From Mercurialis annua (lineage: Eukaryota; Streptophyta; Magnoliopsida; Malpighiales; Euphorbiaceae): a stretch of DNA of 64,000 nucleotides. The number at the start of each line of letters is the position of its first letter. Positions within the stretch are counted from its first letter, which is position 1. The DNA lies in assembly GCF_937616625.2 (NCBI RefSeq), contig NC_065570.1:12782001-12846000 (forward strand). The letters run 5' to 3'. Positions 10,658 through 22,455 of the stretch are shown in pieces. The notes below the pieces were generated by a model. It had not been told where the DNA came from. It saw nothing but the letters and a program-made list of their open reading frames with translations, and did no database searches. Both the position numbers and the translations under genes were made by a program.

Positions 10658-13436
10658 ATGGTGGTTGTTCCAGATGAGGCAGTTGATCAGTTTAAGGCAC
10701 TTATGGACCAAGGTTTCTTCTTTTTCTATTCTTAACTTTCTTTTGCTTTCTATAGATTCAATAACATTGCTTTACTTTCTTCTGCTTTTGTTCTTTGAAA
10801 TGTGGCTATGGCAGTTGAGGATCCATTCAAGAAAACATATAAGGTTAGTATGCTTTCGATTTAGTTGTTCCAAAATAGTGTGAGGTTTCATTCTTGATAT
10901 TTGTAGATTCATCACCATGTGTATACGTTTACTATGTCCTTGCTGAACCATTGTTTCTTTATTTCAGAATATCCATCAAGGCTATCAAACCGAAACTTCG
11001 ATGCGATTCCTGAAAGCTAGAGAATGGAATGTTACCAAAGCCCATAAAATGGTTACTACTAACATGTTTTGTTGAACTTTTGCAACAAAATCATACTGCC
11101 ATCTTCTTCTAATCCTTTTGTTTTTTGGACAATGAAATGATGCTTACTTCTAATATGGTTCCTAATACCTTTATAATGCTGCAGTTAGTTGATTGTTTGC
11201 ATTGGAGGATACAAAATGAGATTGACAATATATTAACGGTATGTTTTTGTTGTCATGTATGAACACAAAATGAAAATTGCAGACTGTCATTGTATCTTCT
11301 AGTTTCTTTGACGCGAATTCATTAAAAAAAAAGTATCCGAGTCTTTAGAATCATATCAAGTTTTTTGAGCAGTTTTCTACCAATGTAGATAAATGTTGTC
11401 AATTATTAACTGGTGGATACATTCTTAAGTCTGACATTGATGCTAATTCTTTTTACAGAGACCGATAATCCCCACTGATTTATACAGAGCAGTGCGTGAT
11501 TCACAGCTCATAGGAATGTCGGGTTACTCAAGAGAGGTACTCCCTCAATATCTAAAGATCTGATACTATTTTTCCCCCCAGTTAACAACAATTTAGATGC
11601 TGTTGTATCATGCTCGATAAACAAGAAATGTTTTCTTCAGTTCTGAAAGAGTGTTGATGGATAGTCCTATAACATTTTCTATCTTCAGGGCCTTCCGGTT
11701 TTCGCTATTGGTGTTGGTCTAAGCACATATGATAAAGCATCTGTAAGTGACATATAGAAACTCTTTCACTTTAATTTTTCATTCTAATAATTCTTGAATA
11801 TTTGTAAGTTATGAAGCTGTTTTGCGTTTCTTGATTCATCACAGGTCAACTATTATGTGCAGTCACACATTCAAATGAATGAGTATAGGGACCGTGTAAT
11901 ATTGGTGAGTCTTAGAATGAGAGCATTTGAAATATCTTAATTTTGTTTTGACCTGGCTGTATGTGTCTATTGTTTAGCCTTCTGCTTCAGAAAAACATAA
12001 GCAACCGATAACCACCTGCATCAAGGTTCTGGATATGTCTGGTCTGAAGCTATCAGCACTTAGCCAAATAAAGGTATAACTCGCCATTTTAGAAAGTTTC
12101 GGTTTTCTCCACCAATCTTTCTTCAGAATTCCATCTTTACTTGTTCATGCGTCAGTTGATGTGTGTCGAGGGACAATAACATTTTTACTCTAAAATCTGT
12201 TCTCTTACAGGCTTCTGACTTTAAATCTTTGATGTTGCTTCATGATAAATTCACGATTTATCTGATACTAATCATATCTTATTTTTGGTATTGCAGTTGT
12301 TGACAATCATATCAACTATTGATGACTTAAATTATCCAGAGAAAACTAAAACATATTACATTGTAAATGCCCCATACATATTTTCAGCTTGTTGGAAGGT
12401 AAGCCTTCTTCTTTTTTCGCTCCTTTCACTCCTTTCGCTAGGAGTCAATTGTCTGATGCTATTTCACTATCCCTTTAGCCGTGCACGTTAAAGTGCAATG
12501 ATCATGTTGGCCGCATTAGTTGTAGGGTTAGTGTCACCTCTAGTCATTGAACTTATCGGTAGCTAGTATGCATATGGTCTTGATCTGTCTGTATCTGTAA
12601 AATTACTTAATTTTGATTCTTTTGTCAATCAAATTATTTCTGCTTTGGTTTCGGCAGACACTTACAACTATATTAGGTGACACGGTCTAACACATTGCAA
12701 ATTTTTAGCTAAATATTTGCAAAAATCTGGGAAACACACACTTAATTGAAGCATAACCATAGTTGAGTGGTTTGGCTGGTAAAAGTTGGAGTCCAATAAG
12801 AGCATTCTGTGATGAAAACCATAGCTTGTTAATGACCATGAGACGCAATTAACATATGAATATTTTGCAGGCTGTTAAGCCTTTACTGCAAGAGAGGACA
12901 AGAAAAAAAATTCAGGTATTATCAGGGAACGGGCAAGATGAGCTGTTGAAGGTAAGATACATTCTCCGCGATTCCATGATTATTGAAATATGGAACTTGA
13001 CTGCTATTTCCCTTTCAGCTTATCAGTAATCTCTAGAAATCTTACGAGCATGTTTCCCGTTCCCACATTATTCGAAGTAGCTCGCTAAGAACTGATCTTG
13101 TTTGCCAATTTCTTGTAGATAATGGATTTGGAATCTCTTCCACATTTCTGTAAAAGAGAAGGACCTGGATCATCTCGACGTTCAGGGGATGCAGCTGAAA
13201 ATTGCTTTTCGTTAGACCATCATTTTCATCAAAAACTCTATGACTACATAAAGCAGCAATCCTTGGTAAAGCAACCTGCACAGCCAATTAAACAAGGTTC
13301 TTTCCATGTGAATCTGCCTGAGGCAGCCGCAGAAGGTACTGAAATAGGAAAAGCAATTGAATCTGAGCTGCATAAGATCGGAAACTGTAGTGAACAATCG
13401 AGCTCAGTACATAAACTCAGAATCAGTGGTGACTGA
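10658..13436 (+). CDS. SEC14-like phosphatidylinositol transfer family protein, 336 aa, 11 exons
   Basis: Exons: 10658-10712, 10815-10843, 10968-11051, 11185-11238, 11459-11536, 11689-11742, 11845-11904, 11978-12073, 12297-12398, 12871-12951 and 13119-13436. Every junction is GT-AG and phases close exactly (1011 nt). The ATG was chosen because it opens the conserved leader MVVVPDEAVDQF. A CRAL-TRIO N-terminal helical domain (residues about 10-75, with RFLKAREWNVTKA) precedes the CRAL-TRIO lipid-binding domain (about 80-245, with GMSGYSREGLPVFAIGVGL, KVLDMSGLKLSALSQIK, YPEKTKTYYIVNAPYIFSAC and VKPLLQERTRKKIQVL). Family members exchange phosphatidylinositol and another lipid between membranes and stimulate phosphoinositide synthesis. 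The last ~90 residues form a polar, low-conservation tail with no nodulin or GOLD domain. It is convergent with the Nudix gene. Which subfamily member it is remains uncertain. Confidence 0.93.
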
Positions 13437-13514
13437 GACTTTTGCCCATAATGCATTCTCTTCGATCTTATATTTATACGTAAAATGAATGTAATAGTAG
13501 TGATGCAATTTCCT

Positions 13515-13520
13515 AATAAA
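13515..13520 (+). promoter_or_regulatory. Likely polyadenylation signal of the SEC14-like gene
   Basis: AATAAA lies 79 bases after the stop codon and is followed by a TGTTATGTAA stretch, a plausible plant near-upstream element and cleavage region. The 13521-13997 interval up to the convergent gene holds no gene. Confidence 0.5.
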
Positions 13521-13997
13521 TGTTATGTAATTCTACTCTTAGAAATCTAACCTCCTTTATTTAGTAGGATCCATATGCATGTAATTTAAAACACATATCA
13601 AGTAATTTAAAACACATATTTATTTGAAACACAATTTACTTCTAAAACCAAATATTTTATAATATAATTTTAATTTTTTGTCATTATAAAAGGTAATTGA
13701 GAAAATATGCAGAAAATTTTATATTTTGTGTTAATTCCATTGGACTGGGTAGGATCACTGACAATTTGCCTACTCCATAACTTATGATGCAACAACAGAG
13801 TAAAGAGAAGACAATAAAGTGAATAACTTTATTTAATTAACTGAGCTTACAGATCAATGTAGTTCACATAATCAATTAAATAATGCAATAAAATAATAAC
13901 ATAATTGATTTTCCTTAAATTCTAAACTATGAAATAAAATAACAGAATTTATTTGTTTGCTGAAGCAGAATTGAATAAATAAATGATGGCCGAGATG

Positions 13998-16257
13998 TTA
14001 ATGCTTTTCCATGTCTTGAATGTTCAAATATAAATAGCCGTTTTCATCGACAAGATTTGATGTGGTAGGCACTGGAGAAAATCCAGAATAGTTTTTATCA
14101 GTCTTTGTCAAGCATATCTCACAAATCTGCTTCACAAACTCGTTTTTTCGAACAAATGGCTGTGCTAGATATTCCTCCACAGGCATCCACTGCAATCAAA
14201 ATTCCGGTTCAGTTCGGTTTGATATGAATGCACACATCTACCGACGAGGGAAATATTAACTAGCTTCAACTATGCTTCTGTTAATAGCCAACACAAACAC
14301 ATTCCGAATGAAAAATCTGATATGACCACATCTTACCTGGGCTGCATCAATTTCTGATTCCTGCTTCTGGACATTGAAGGAGAGAGGTTGCAGCAGGCAT
14401 AAGAAGAATAAATCCGACTTCCCGAAGAATACCTTGTGGCTTTGCCTGTGAATCATGAGGACAACGAAAAAATCAATTTACCAGAACAAGATGAGAATTA
14501 GATGCACAAAACAAGACTTGCATCTTCTTAACAGATGAGGATACATTACTCTAGTCCACACTTCATACCTGAACGCTAAAAGTTCTATAAATTTTGCATC
14601 AATCTGTTCCAGCACAAAAGAAAAGTGCCAAAAATAAATTATAATCATATACTTTAAGCTTTGAGTAAACTACAAGTAGCATTCAATTGTCCAAAAAAAA
14701 AAAAACTACAAGTAGCATTCAGTAACTTACATCTGTCTCTTCTTTAACTTCTCTTATCGCGGCAGCACAAATATCTTCTCCCTGTAGATAATAATACAGC
14801 TCTACGTGTATGATATTGTTGCCTATATATTTTATATGTATACATACATGGTGCATAAATGCTTGATGATTAATATACCTCATCAACTACTCCGGTAGGG
14901 AACTTCCACACACCTGTCCCTCGAAAAATTCCACTCTTTTCTTGGACCACTAGCACCTTGAAATGAAAATTATGAATGCAAACTTTTCAAACACGGACAA
15001 AGAGAACCAATAAGGATGACGAAAAAGAAAATTAAGAACTAAAGAAGCATCAGCAGTACAAACTATCTTCCCAGATGACCATATCAATCATCAAATAGTA
15101 AGTATGTCCTATGCATTGACATCAGAATAACGAGGAAAAATTAAGATTCAGTGAATTGAGAATAATCTGCATTAATAAAAAATCTTTCAGAGCTCTGAAC
15201 CATTGTAATTCTCTCTCTCTGTGTCCTTACCATGCTATTCCAAATGCAAATAGGCAATCCTTTCAAGTACAATCACCAGAAAAAACATCCTTCTGCCCGG
15301 TTTTGCAATGATGACCAATATTAGCAGACGTATCATGCAAGACCTTTATGGTATAATGACCACAGGGATGCAGAAAAGCCCCCCAAAAACTACTCAACTT
15401 CATAACAGAAGGTAAGAATGATTGATGAAAAACTGAGGAAATACCTCTCGGTTTTTGTTCATGACAAATGCTCCAACACCCACTCGATGAGTTGCATTTG
15501 CAGGCAAAGTATGAGTGCCTTCTGGTATCCAGTACACAAGCATCAAGTATTTCGGCTCTGCATGATGGTACCAGAACCCTTCCTGTAAAGAGAATTATAA
15601 ACAAAAGACAATAACTTCAAGAATACTTGAATGCGTGATCTGGCGTATAAGCCATTTTTTCAAGCACAATCTATGAGTTCTGACAAAACAACTAAATTAC
15701 CTTAACAGCAGCTTCAACAAGATTGGCTAATTCGATAGGAATTTTGATCCAAACGCCCCTCTTACCCTGCACATACGTTCGCAGACCAATCATAAGAAAA
15801 AAGAGCAAGATCACATATGAAAGCGTCTAGTATGGATGAACAAAAAGCAATAAACATCTGGGTTGTGTATCTTCAAACTGACTGAATTGACTGGCTGAAT
15901 TATGCTGCGTTAAGCTGTACATTAACTATACGCTGTGCTCTGAAGCTTAACTAAGCATTCTAGTCACTTATACTTGAATAATCTTCTCTTTTCTTTTTCT
16001 TTTACGCATAGAGCGAAAAAGCACCATAAGTAATTATATTTCAACAAAGCTGTCAACAAACATATATAAACTGAAAAACGAGTAAAGTTAACCAGTTTTC
16101 TCCAGTGAGCAAGTGAAGCTTTAAGCATTGAAGCAAAGACTTCCAAGCCCATAGGCTCAGCCAGTTCGACGATAACACCTTCATGTTCATCATTGATTGC
16201 AGAAAGTAGCTTCATCTGTTGCATTTCATTCTCGATGACGACAGCCCCATTCATCAT
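13998..16257 (-). CDS. Nudix hydrolase, 277 aa, 8 coding exons
   Basis: Coding exons on the minus strand: 16257-16093, 15766-15701, 15582-15445, 14956-14879, 14781-14731, 14603-14569, 14445-14337 and 14189-13998. All have GT-AG borders and consistent phases. The N-terminal part (HEGVIVELAEPM, LAHWRKLGKRGVW, FWYHHAEPKYLMLVYWIPEG) is the pre-Nudix domain of the plant NUDT2/7/8/10 type. The Nudix fold follows with VGVGAFVMN and the Nudix box at residues 145-167 (G-x5-E-x7-REVKEET-D-I), then RQSHKVFFGKSDLFF and KNYSGFSPVP. These enzymes hydrolyse nucleoside diphosphates linked to another moiety, such as ADP-ribose or NADH, using Mg bound by the box glutamates. The box glycine is Asp here. The Met at 16257 is the first of an ATGATG pair; the frame is open upstream to an acceptor at about 16320, so an N-terminal extension is possible. 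Confidence 0.92.
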
Positions 16258-17205
16258 GACTAAAGCAGACACTTTTGATCTGATAGAAACAGGAGAAATA
16301 GCCCTATTCCAAATGCCTGCAATGAAAAGGGAAATTCCAATAAAATCATTAAGATTGACAAACAGATGTTCCATATCCACCACAACATGAATGTAATCAA
16401 TCATTTAGCACTTGAAGGCAGTAAAACAATCATAAGCAAAATTAAGTGGCACAAACACTAATGTTAATATGCAATCATAATTAACATTGAGCAACAAAGT
16501 AGCCATACTCAATAAGCTTAAACCATAAAGAAACAGAAGAAAAACAAATCCAGACAACTAGGCAGCACAAACACTTCACCCGATCGATGTTTCCCCATTT
16601 AGAAACATGTCGGACACTTGGCGTTTCACACACAAAACTTTAATTTCAATATAAAAAAACTTAAACTAATGCTGTTGTCCCGTGTTCCGTGTCCGTGCCA
16701 CCTAACTGAAAACTAGACAAGGATCATTAAACTTTAAAATATGCATGAAAATACTTTATAAGAAACAAAACATTCATGAAACCAAATGGCACTAAATTTT
16801 GTTTTCTGAGTAATAATTACATGAATAATGAGAAAGAAAGATATGAACCTGTAAAAGGTAGAATAAAAAAAGAATAAAAATGTTGTAATAAAGGAGAGAA
16901 GTGAATGATATTTATAGGCATAAAATGAAAATAAAAGAATTGGGTGTAAAAAACCAAGAAAAATCATGGAAAGTTTATAAACCGTGGGATTTGGGGTTGG
17001 GACTTTGAATCTCATCTTCTGCTGCGTCTGATCATTTCAATTCAACTCGCTTTGAATATGCACATTTTTTTATTTTTTTTTATTTTTCTGTTACCAGTAA
17101 AACTGCAGTCTCGCGGGAGATTGCCCACTCGGTAATCTATAACCACCGGTACCAAAAATATGAGTTGATAGCAAAATTACATAAATAAAATATATTAAAA
17201 AATAA
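16258..17205 (-). promoter_or_regulatory. 5' leader and promoter region of the Nudix gene
   Basis: No separate gene is seen. TTTCATTGCAG at about 16318-16328 (minus) is a good acceptor, so a 5' intron is likely, with a first exon near 16980-17035 that contains an ATG (MRFKVPTPNPT followed by GTTTAT). Spliced at these sites, that ATG would open a short upstream ORF ending just before the main ATG. This is inference only. Confidence 0.4.
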
Positions 17206-17576
17206 GGCTTAATTACTTAAAAAAACCTATCTTGTAATATTTTTTTTATTTATACCATAACGTAGGAAACAGTTCATTTGTATCCTTTTTTTGATTTTTC
17301 ATTTTCGTCTCTACCCTAAAGAGCTAATTTGACCTCTTTTCATTTAAAAAAATATTTAAAATGATCCTTTATATTTAACTAATATTTAAATTAAATATTA
17401 ATATTATTAATTATTTATAATGTTTTCATCTTTTAGTTAATGTAATTGTCAAAATTTAAACTCTAGGGTAGAGGTGAAAACGAAAAATCAAAAAAAGGGT
17501 ACCAATGAACTTTTTTCTAGGTGAGGGTATAAACGAAAAAATATTATAAGGTGGAATTTTTTTAAATAATTAGGCC
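17206..17576. mobile_element. Foldback / Mutator-like MITE, 371 bp, perfect 9-bp TSD
   Basis: The termini GGCTTAATTACTTAAAAAAA and an inverted copy ending AATAATTAGGCC are flanked by identical AAAAAATAA at 17197-17205 and 17577-17585. The arms contain ACCATAACGTAGGAAACAG and its mirrored TTTTTTCTAGGTGAGGGTAT. It belongs to the same family as the elements at 3792 and 56422, and lies just upstream of the Nudix leader. Confidence 0.85.
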
Positions 17577-17601
17577 AAAAAATAATGATTATTAACCTTT
17601 T

Positions 17602-18706
17602 TTTAGGCTAATAGGCCCTTTTTTTCCAATAGCACTCTCATCTTATAAAATAGTAAATTGCACCTTATTTTGAATTTTTACATTTCAATAGCACCTTAAA
17701 ATATCAAATTGAACTCTTTTTATTTGAATAAATTCAAAACAAATCTTTCATATTTATCATAATATTCTAAATAATATTTAGTGTTATAAAATATTACAAA
17801 AAAAACCTTCTTCTCCACAAATTTAAAAGTTATTAATAAAAATAATTATTCAATAGAGATAATTAAACTCTGACCAATCGCCACCTTTCTCGAATCCGTT
17901 ACCGCATCCCTCAGATCCATTGCCGCCACGAAACACATCGTTCTCCGTCAAGAACCGTTCTTGACGAAGAACGGAGCGAGGAAGAACAACTCTGTTCTTC
18001 CTCAAGAACTGCTCGTCCTTGAGGACGACATCTCTGTTCGTTCTCCCATGGAGGACGATAACAGCTCGTCCTCTAATCTGCTAGTCCTCCTATGAAGGAC
18101 GACAACGGATCTAAGTGTGGCTCCGACGAGGTGGGTGGTGGTTCCGAACCGAAATTTAGAGGAAGAAAATATTTCGAACCGAACCGAACCGGTCGGTTCG
18201 GTCAGTTATTTTGGTTTGGTTCGGTTATTTCGGTTCGGTTTATATGTAAAACAGTCAGAAATTTTTTTACACTAAAAACCGAACCGAACTGACCTACCGA
18301 AATTTACGTCCAATTTCCAACCGAACCGAACCGAATTTGTCGGTTCGGTTCGGTTTTTCGGTTTTGGTTCGATTTTGCACACCCCTAGGTGGCGGGTTGG
18401 GGAAGATGGCGGCTCGAGCGAGGTGGGTAGGATACGTTTTAATAGTTTTTTATTAATTTTTTTTAATTTGTGAAGAAGAGAGCTTATTTGACTATATTCT
18501 AAATTAAAGGACTTCTTTAAATTTGTCCATATAGAAAAAAGTACAATATAGCTCTTAAATTTAGTTATTTTACATATTTTCTTCCTTATAATAACAAAAT
18601 TTTATAATCTTTTCAATTTAGGGTGCTATTAAAATGGAAAAATCTAAAATAGGGCGCAATTGACCGTTTTACAAGGTGAGGTTGCTATTAAAAAAATTAT
18701 TACAAT
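17602..18706. mobile_element. Composite foldback element with palindrome-packed core
   Basis: The inverted arms are 17602-17700 (TCCAATAGCACTCTCATCTT, AAATTGCACCTTATTTTGAA, AATAGCACC) and about 18600-18700 (GGGTGCTATT, CTAAAATAGGGCGCAATTG, AGGTTGCTATT). The core at 17940-18100 is a run of perfect hairpins: GTCAAGAACCGTTCTTGAC at 17947-17965; arms GAGGAAGAACA and TGTTCTTCCTC at 17978-18003; TCGTCCTTGAGGACGA at 18013-18028; and GAGGACGA with TCGTCCTC at 18052-18074. A hAT end is nested inside. The outer right end is not cleanly resolved. Confidence 0.6.
18130..18387 (-). mobile_element. hAT-like terminal fragment nested in the foldback
   Basis: On the minus strand it begins TAGGGGTGTGCAAAATCG at 18387, the same type of terminus as the hAT at 1738. 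Dense subterminal repeats of the CCGAACCGAACCGG / CCGGTCGGTTCGG type follow. No matching TAGGGGTG end was found on the left, so it looks like a one-ended or truncated non-autonomous copy. Confidence 0.6.
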
Positions 18707-18946
18707 TTTTAAATTTTTTGGCAGAAGAATGTGATTTTGTACTATTAATAACATTAAGGTTTAATTAGAATATAGGCTAAAAATGAAGGATTAATTTAAA
18801 TTTTTTTAAATAAAAAGATGTCAATTTAATACTTTTGGGTAGAGGTGAAACATGAAAACCCAAAAAAGGATACCATCGCTTTTTTTCCTACGTCAGGGTA
18901 TAAATAAAAAAAGTTTCAACACGGATAGTTTACAAGTAATTAGGCC
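18707..18946. repeat. Single right arm of a GGCCTAAT foldback element
   Basis: This segment matches the right half of the 3792-4171 element: ACTATTAATAACATTAAGG, then ATACTTTTGGGTAGAGGTGA, then a GTCAGGGTATAAATAAAAAA stretch ending AAGTAATTAGGCC at 18946. No left partner is adjacent, so the element is broken or rearranged with the composite foldback to its left. Confidence 0.55.
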
Positions 18947-19079
18947 ATTCAGATATGATGCTCGGTGGGCAGAAAATAATATTATTTTGCAAATTGTATC
19001 AGAAGAACGACTACAACCAGTAAGGGGATAAAAAATGTATCGGGTGTTTTTAACAACTTAAAAATTGTCGATATAAATT

Positions 19080-19340
19080 AGTTAGGTGGAATTGCAATGA
19101 CTCAAGTAATTCACGCCAACAAATCAACCAACTCAAACAACAACTTGTAGAACTGCAATCAGATGTTTAAGACTACGACAACGAGACTGTTATAGCAGTT
19201 GAACGAAATTTGTCTAATGCATACAAACGAGAAGAATTATATTCATAAAAAATTAAGGGCACTATGGCTTCAATCTGGAGTTTAAAATACTTCATTTTTT
19301 CATGCAACAAAAAATTAGAAGATGACACTAAAACGGTATA
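19080..19340 (+). pseudogene. LINE ORF2 fragment (linker between endonuclease and RT)
   Basis: Frames shift, but the translation contains NQLKQQLVELQ, an EEELY-like segment, then SRALWLQSGV and NTSFFHAT. This is the familiar LINE stretch just before the reverse transcriptase. Multiple stops and frameshifts show an old copy. About 350 bases either side hold no other recognisable coding sequence. Confidence 0.6.
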
Positions 19341-19439
19341 ACAAACATACTTTTAAATGTTTAGTAAGTAGTGATAAATAATTAAAAAAAGGAGACTGGT
19401 CTACTAAAGCTCCAGGATTTGAGAACATAGAACACGGTT

Positions 19440-21973
19440 AGAAAGAACACCAGAATAGATTTTTCGGGCGCTCGTTCCGACGCTCAAGTAAGTATTTGGT
19501 GATGATGAAGAGTAAAATCAAAAAGAGAAATATGTGAGATCAAAAAGGAATACATTAGAATTTAAGGATAAAGTGATTTATATAGTGTATTTCTTCTTCT
19601 TCACTCATGCTTCCAATGGTGAGGTGTCCCTTTATCTTGTTGGCTGAGCTCGCCTTTCAGTTATATTGGTGTTCAGAGCGTGGTTATGTGTATGTTCTCT
19701 TTGTCAGATAATCCTTAGTGGCCCCCTTGGCTAACCGGGCCTTCATTTCTTTCTTTACAAGTAATGTTCTTTATGCCTCAAGCCCGGCGACTTCCTTAGT
19801 GATGCAAATCCTGGATGAGTCATAAGGCAATCCCGGATAAAGACTCTTTTAGCCCGGGACTGAAATTCTCTTGGGCCTGTTTCATTCCATTTTACTATAA
19901 TTGACCATATTCATTTCTTGTAGGTTGTTTTACCCTTACTGGATTACTAAGTAGAAAAGCATTATAAAGATCGGGAAAGAGAATCAAATTAAAAAGTATA
20001 ATTAGGATAAGAATATCAGTTGGATCACGAAATAATAATTTGAAGTAGAAATTATTATTCGTTGAAGCAGTTAGTAGCAGGACTAAGTGAAAGTTAAGAA
20101 ATATAATCGGAATAAGAGTAATACATGGATCAAAAAATAAAAATAATTTGAAGTAGGGATTATTATTATTTAAAACAATTAAGAATTGATCGGTAAAAGG
20201 ATTTTCCGAGGTGATTTGAAAGTTGAGCACGACGGTTAATCGATAGAGTTAAAGTGTACCTTAACCGAGCCAAAATGGACTTTTAACCACATGATGATGT
20301 CATTAACTTATTCACTAAGGGATTTATCATCATCATCATTTGATTAAGATAGAGAAAGAAACTTCAAACCTTCATTTTTCTCTCTCACTTGCCGAACCCA
20401 CCTCCATCACCTAGCTTCACCATTTCTTCACCAAATTCAACCATTTTTGGTGCAAATCAACCACAAATATTAAGGTAATCAAGGTAAGCTATATAGTTTG
20501 TGGTTTTTCTGAGTTGTTTTGGTGAATTATGGAAAAGAAAAAGCTAGGGTTTTAAGGTTTAATGCAGGTTATATGTGTTTGATGTTCTAGTGAGCTTGTG
20601 AGCTTGAATGGAGCAATTTTCATGGTGATTTTTGGAGCTACACCTTCGGTTTTGAAGCTACAATCAAGGTGAGCTAATTTCTGAAATTTAGTGAGTTTTT
20701 ATTGATGAAATTGAATGAGGAATTGGTCTAAGTGTTCGGCAATTATATGGAATTTGTAATGATTGATAATTGATGATTTAGGTTGTAGAATAGTGTTGTT
20801 ATTGATGAAAACTTGGAATGAAAATGGATTAGGGTATTTCGCAATGAAGTTAAGATGATGATAAGTGAGTCAATTGATAATTCTAACCATTGAAGATGTT
20901 ATAGCTAAATTATAATTGAATTTGATTATTAAGTTTTGGTATGAAAATGTATGAAGGGTTCGGCCAAATATGGAATTCATGTTTGAGTAAGTTTGATAAT
21001 GTCTAAGGCATGGATTGTAAATAGTTAGGAATGAATATGGTGGTTGAATGGTGTAAGCAAAGAAGCATGATTTTGACAGGGTTTTAGTTCCGACACGTAA
21101 TGGTTTCAATCTGAATTTATAAACAATAGTTTGATGTTTTGCAAGAAATTGTTATGCAAACAGCCGTAATGCGAGAGCGATATCTTGAGTTGTGTAAATC
21201 CAAATTTAATTTTGTATTTTGGTACAGAAACTTGAGGATGTTTTCTACAATTGTCTAAGTTTAAGTTTTCCCAATTCGGTCTCTAAGATGTTCGTTTTGA
21301 GAAGAACCTTATGTTGCTCCGACTGCTCTGCAGTAAGTAATTTCCAGGTTAATTTCTGACACCTTCGGGTGCTAATCTCAGTCCGAGACCTAAACAAAAA
21401 TTGTAGGCGACATCCAAAACTTCAAGAATGTCAATTTTATTTAGGGGTCGGACTGTTTTAAGTAAACAATTTCGATAGCCGAAATTGGCTAGAAAACTAG
21501 TTCTCATTAAAATAGTTATGACTATAATTTTATTAATTCTTGCTATTATCGAATTTGTGTAGACCCGGCGAGGCAAATACCGACGGGGCTCAAAACTTAA
21601 AGATCGTGATATTGCTTAGCTCGTATTGAAGTATTTGGATATCAAGTGGTGAGTATACTTTAATTACTCGTCGATATTCATAAAACCACACATTTTAATA
21701 CGGTGGGCTATATGAATATATTATATGTTTGAATTGTATACGATATGTATGTTTGAAAGTGTACTATGATATATATTTTGAAAACGAATATTTATGTTAT
21801 TTTGATAATAACATAGTTGAATGAAAAGAACATAATCGCTTAAAGAACCGGGGAAGGGTAAAGCAATATGATACGAGAACGAGTATCGACAATATACGAG
21901 TAAAGAAACATAGTACATTCCGATGTGTAATATTAACCATAATCAATACCCTATATGTGCGTGTGTTGTAAAT
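19440..21973. repeat. Interspersed non-coding repeat, left part of a split element
   Basis: No convincing gene. 19440-19900 contains GGGCGCTCGTTCCGACGCTC and other sequence reminiscent of common plant interspersed repeats. From about 20220 there is a leader-like segment (TTCTCTCTCACTTGCCGAAC and CACCATTTCTTCACC), and later GTAGACCCGGCGAGGCAAAT. The LTR element at 21974-28564 is inserted in its right part, and the remainder resumes at 28570. It may be part of a long Ty3-type LTR or a non-autonomous retroelement; class is not certain. Confidence 0.4.
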
Positions 21974-22169
21974 TGATAGGTGTAGAATTACACCTATTTT
22001 ACTTGTCTATTTTGAGTTATTAATGCCATGTTAATGTCCATTGAAGGTGTTTTATTGCTCATTTTTATGTCGAAGTGTTTCAGGTACATATTGGCAAGAA
22101 TCAGGCAAATTGGAGCGTATTTGGAGAAATCGAAGTCGAAGGGAGCAGAAACCTGCAAGCCAGGCCCTG

Positions 22170-22295
22170 TTTCGGACGAAACAAGGGTGTTTCGTCCGAA
22201 ACTGCCTGTGTTTCGGCAGAAACACACTTGTTTCAGACGAAACAAGCTCTGAATGTGTCCAGAAGTTCTTCATTTAAGGGCCATTTCGGACGGAA
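22170..22295. promoter_or_regulatory. Phased palindrome cluster in U3 of the 5' LTR
   Basis: Twelve-base near-palindromes start at 22170 (TTTCGGACGAAA), 22190 (TTTCGTCCGAAA), 22211 (TTTCGGCAGAAA) and 22231 (TTTCAGACGAAA), spaced 20, 21 and 20 bp. A variant, TTTCGGACGGAA, lies at 22284. They sit 200-280 bp upstream of the LTR TATA box. The 3' LTR has the same cluster from 27285. Spacing of about two helical turns would place dimer sites on one DNA face. Function is inferred, not shown. Confidence 0.6.
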
Positions 22296-22447
22296 CAAGC
22301 CAACTTCTGACAGAAACGCATTTTTAATGAAGAAACATGGTGGAAAGCTGGAATGACATATATGGGCATCTCTTTGGTTTATTTTCATTGGTGGCTTATT
22401 TTAGACTTGTACTAGGATGTAATTTTGCACCCTTTTTGTCCTTGAAC

Positions 22448-22455
22448 TATAAAAG
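22448..22455 (+). promoter_or_regulatory. TATA box of the LTR promoter
   Basis: TATAAAAG within GAACTATAAAAGGACCCC matches the plant TATA consensus well. The copy in the 3' LTR is at 27563-27570. It marks the U3/R boundary about 30 bp downstream. Confidence 0.7.

Noticed and set aside
10665..10883. 72-aa ORF at the SEC14 start
   Set aside because: It reads through the first exon-intron border in a wrong frame; the spliced model is in phase over 11 exons.
16734..17015. Hydrophobic 93-aa minus-strand ORF
   Set aside because: It runs through probable intron and leader sequence; no conservation recognised, though its first 11 codons might form an upstream ORF.
18130..18387. Complete hAT MITE with 8-bp duplication
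   Set aside because: Only the right TAGGGGTG end is present; no matching left terminus or duplication could be aligned.
22028..22356. Several overlapping ORFs in both strands of the LTR encoding repeated RTKQ/RNK motifs
   Set aside because: They are produced by the palindrome repeats in three frames on both strands, have no domain, and recur identically in the 3' LTR.
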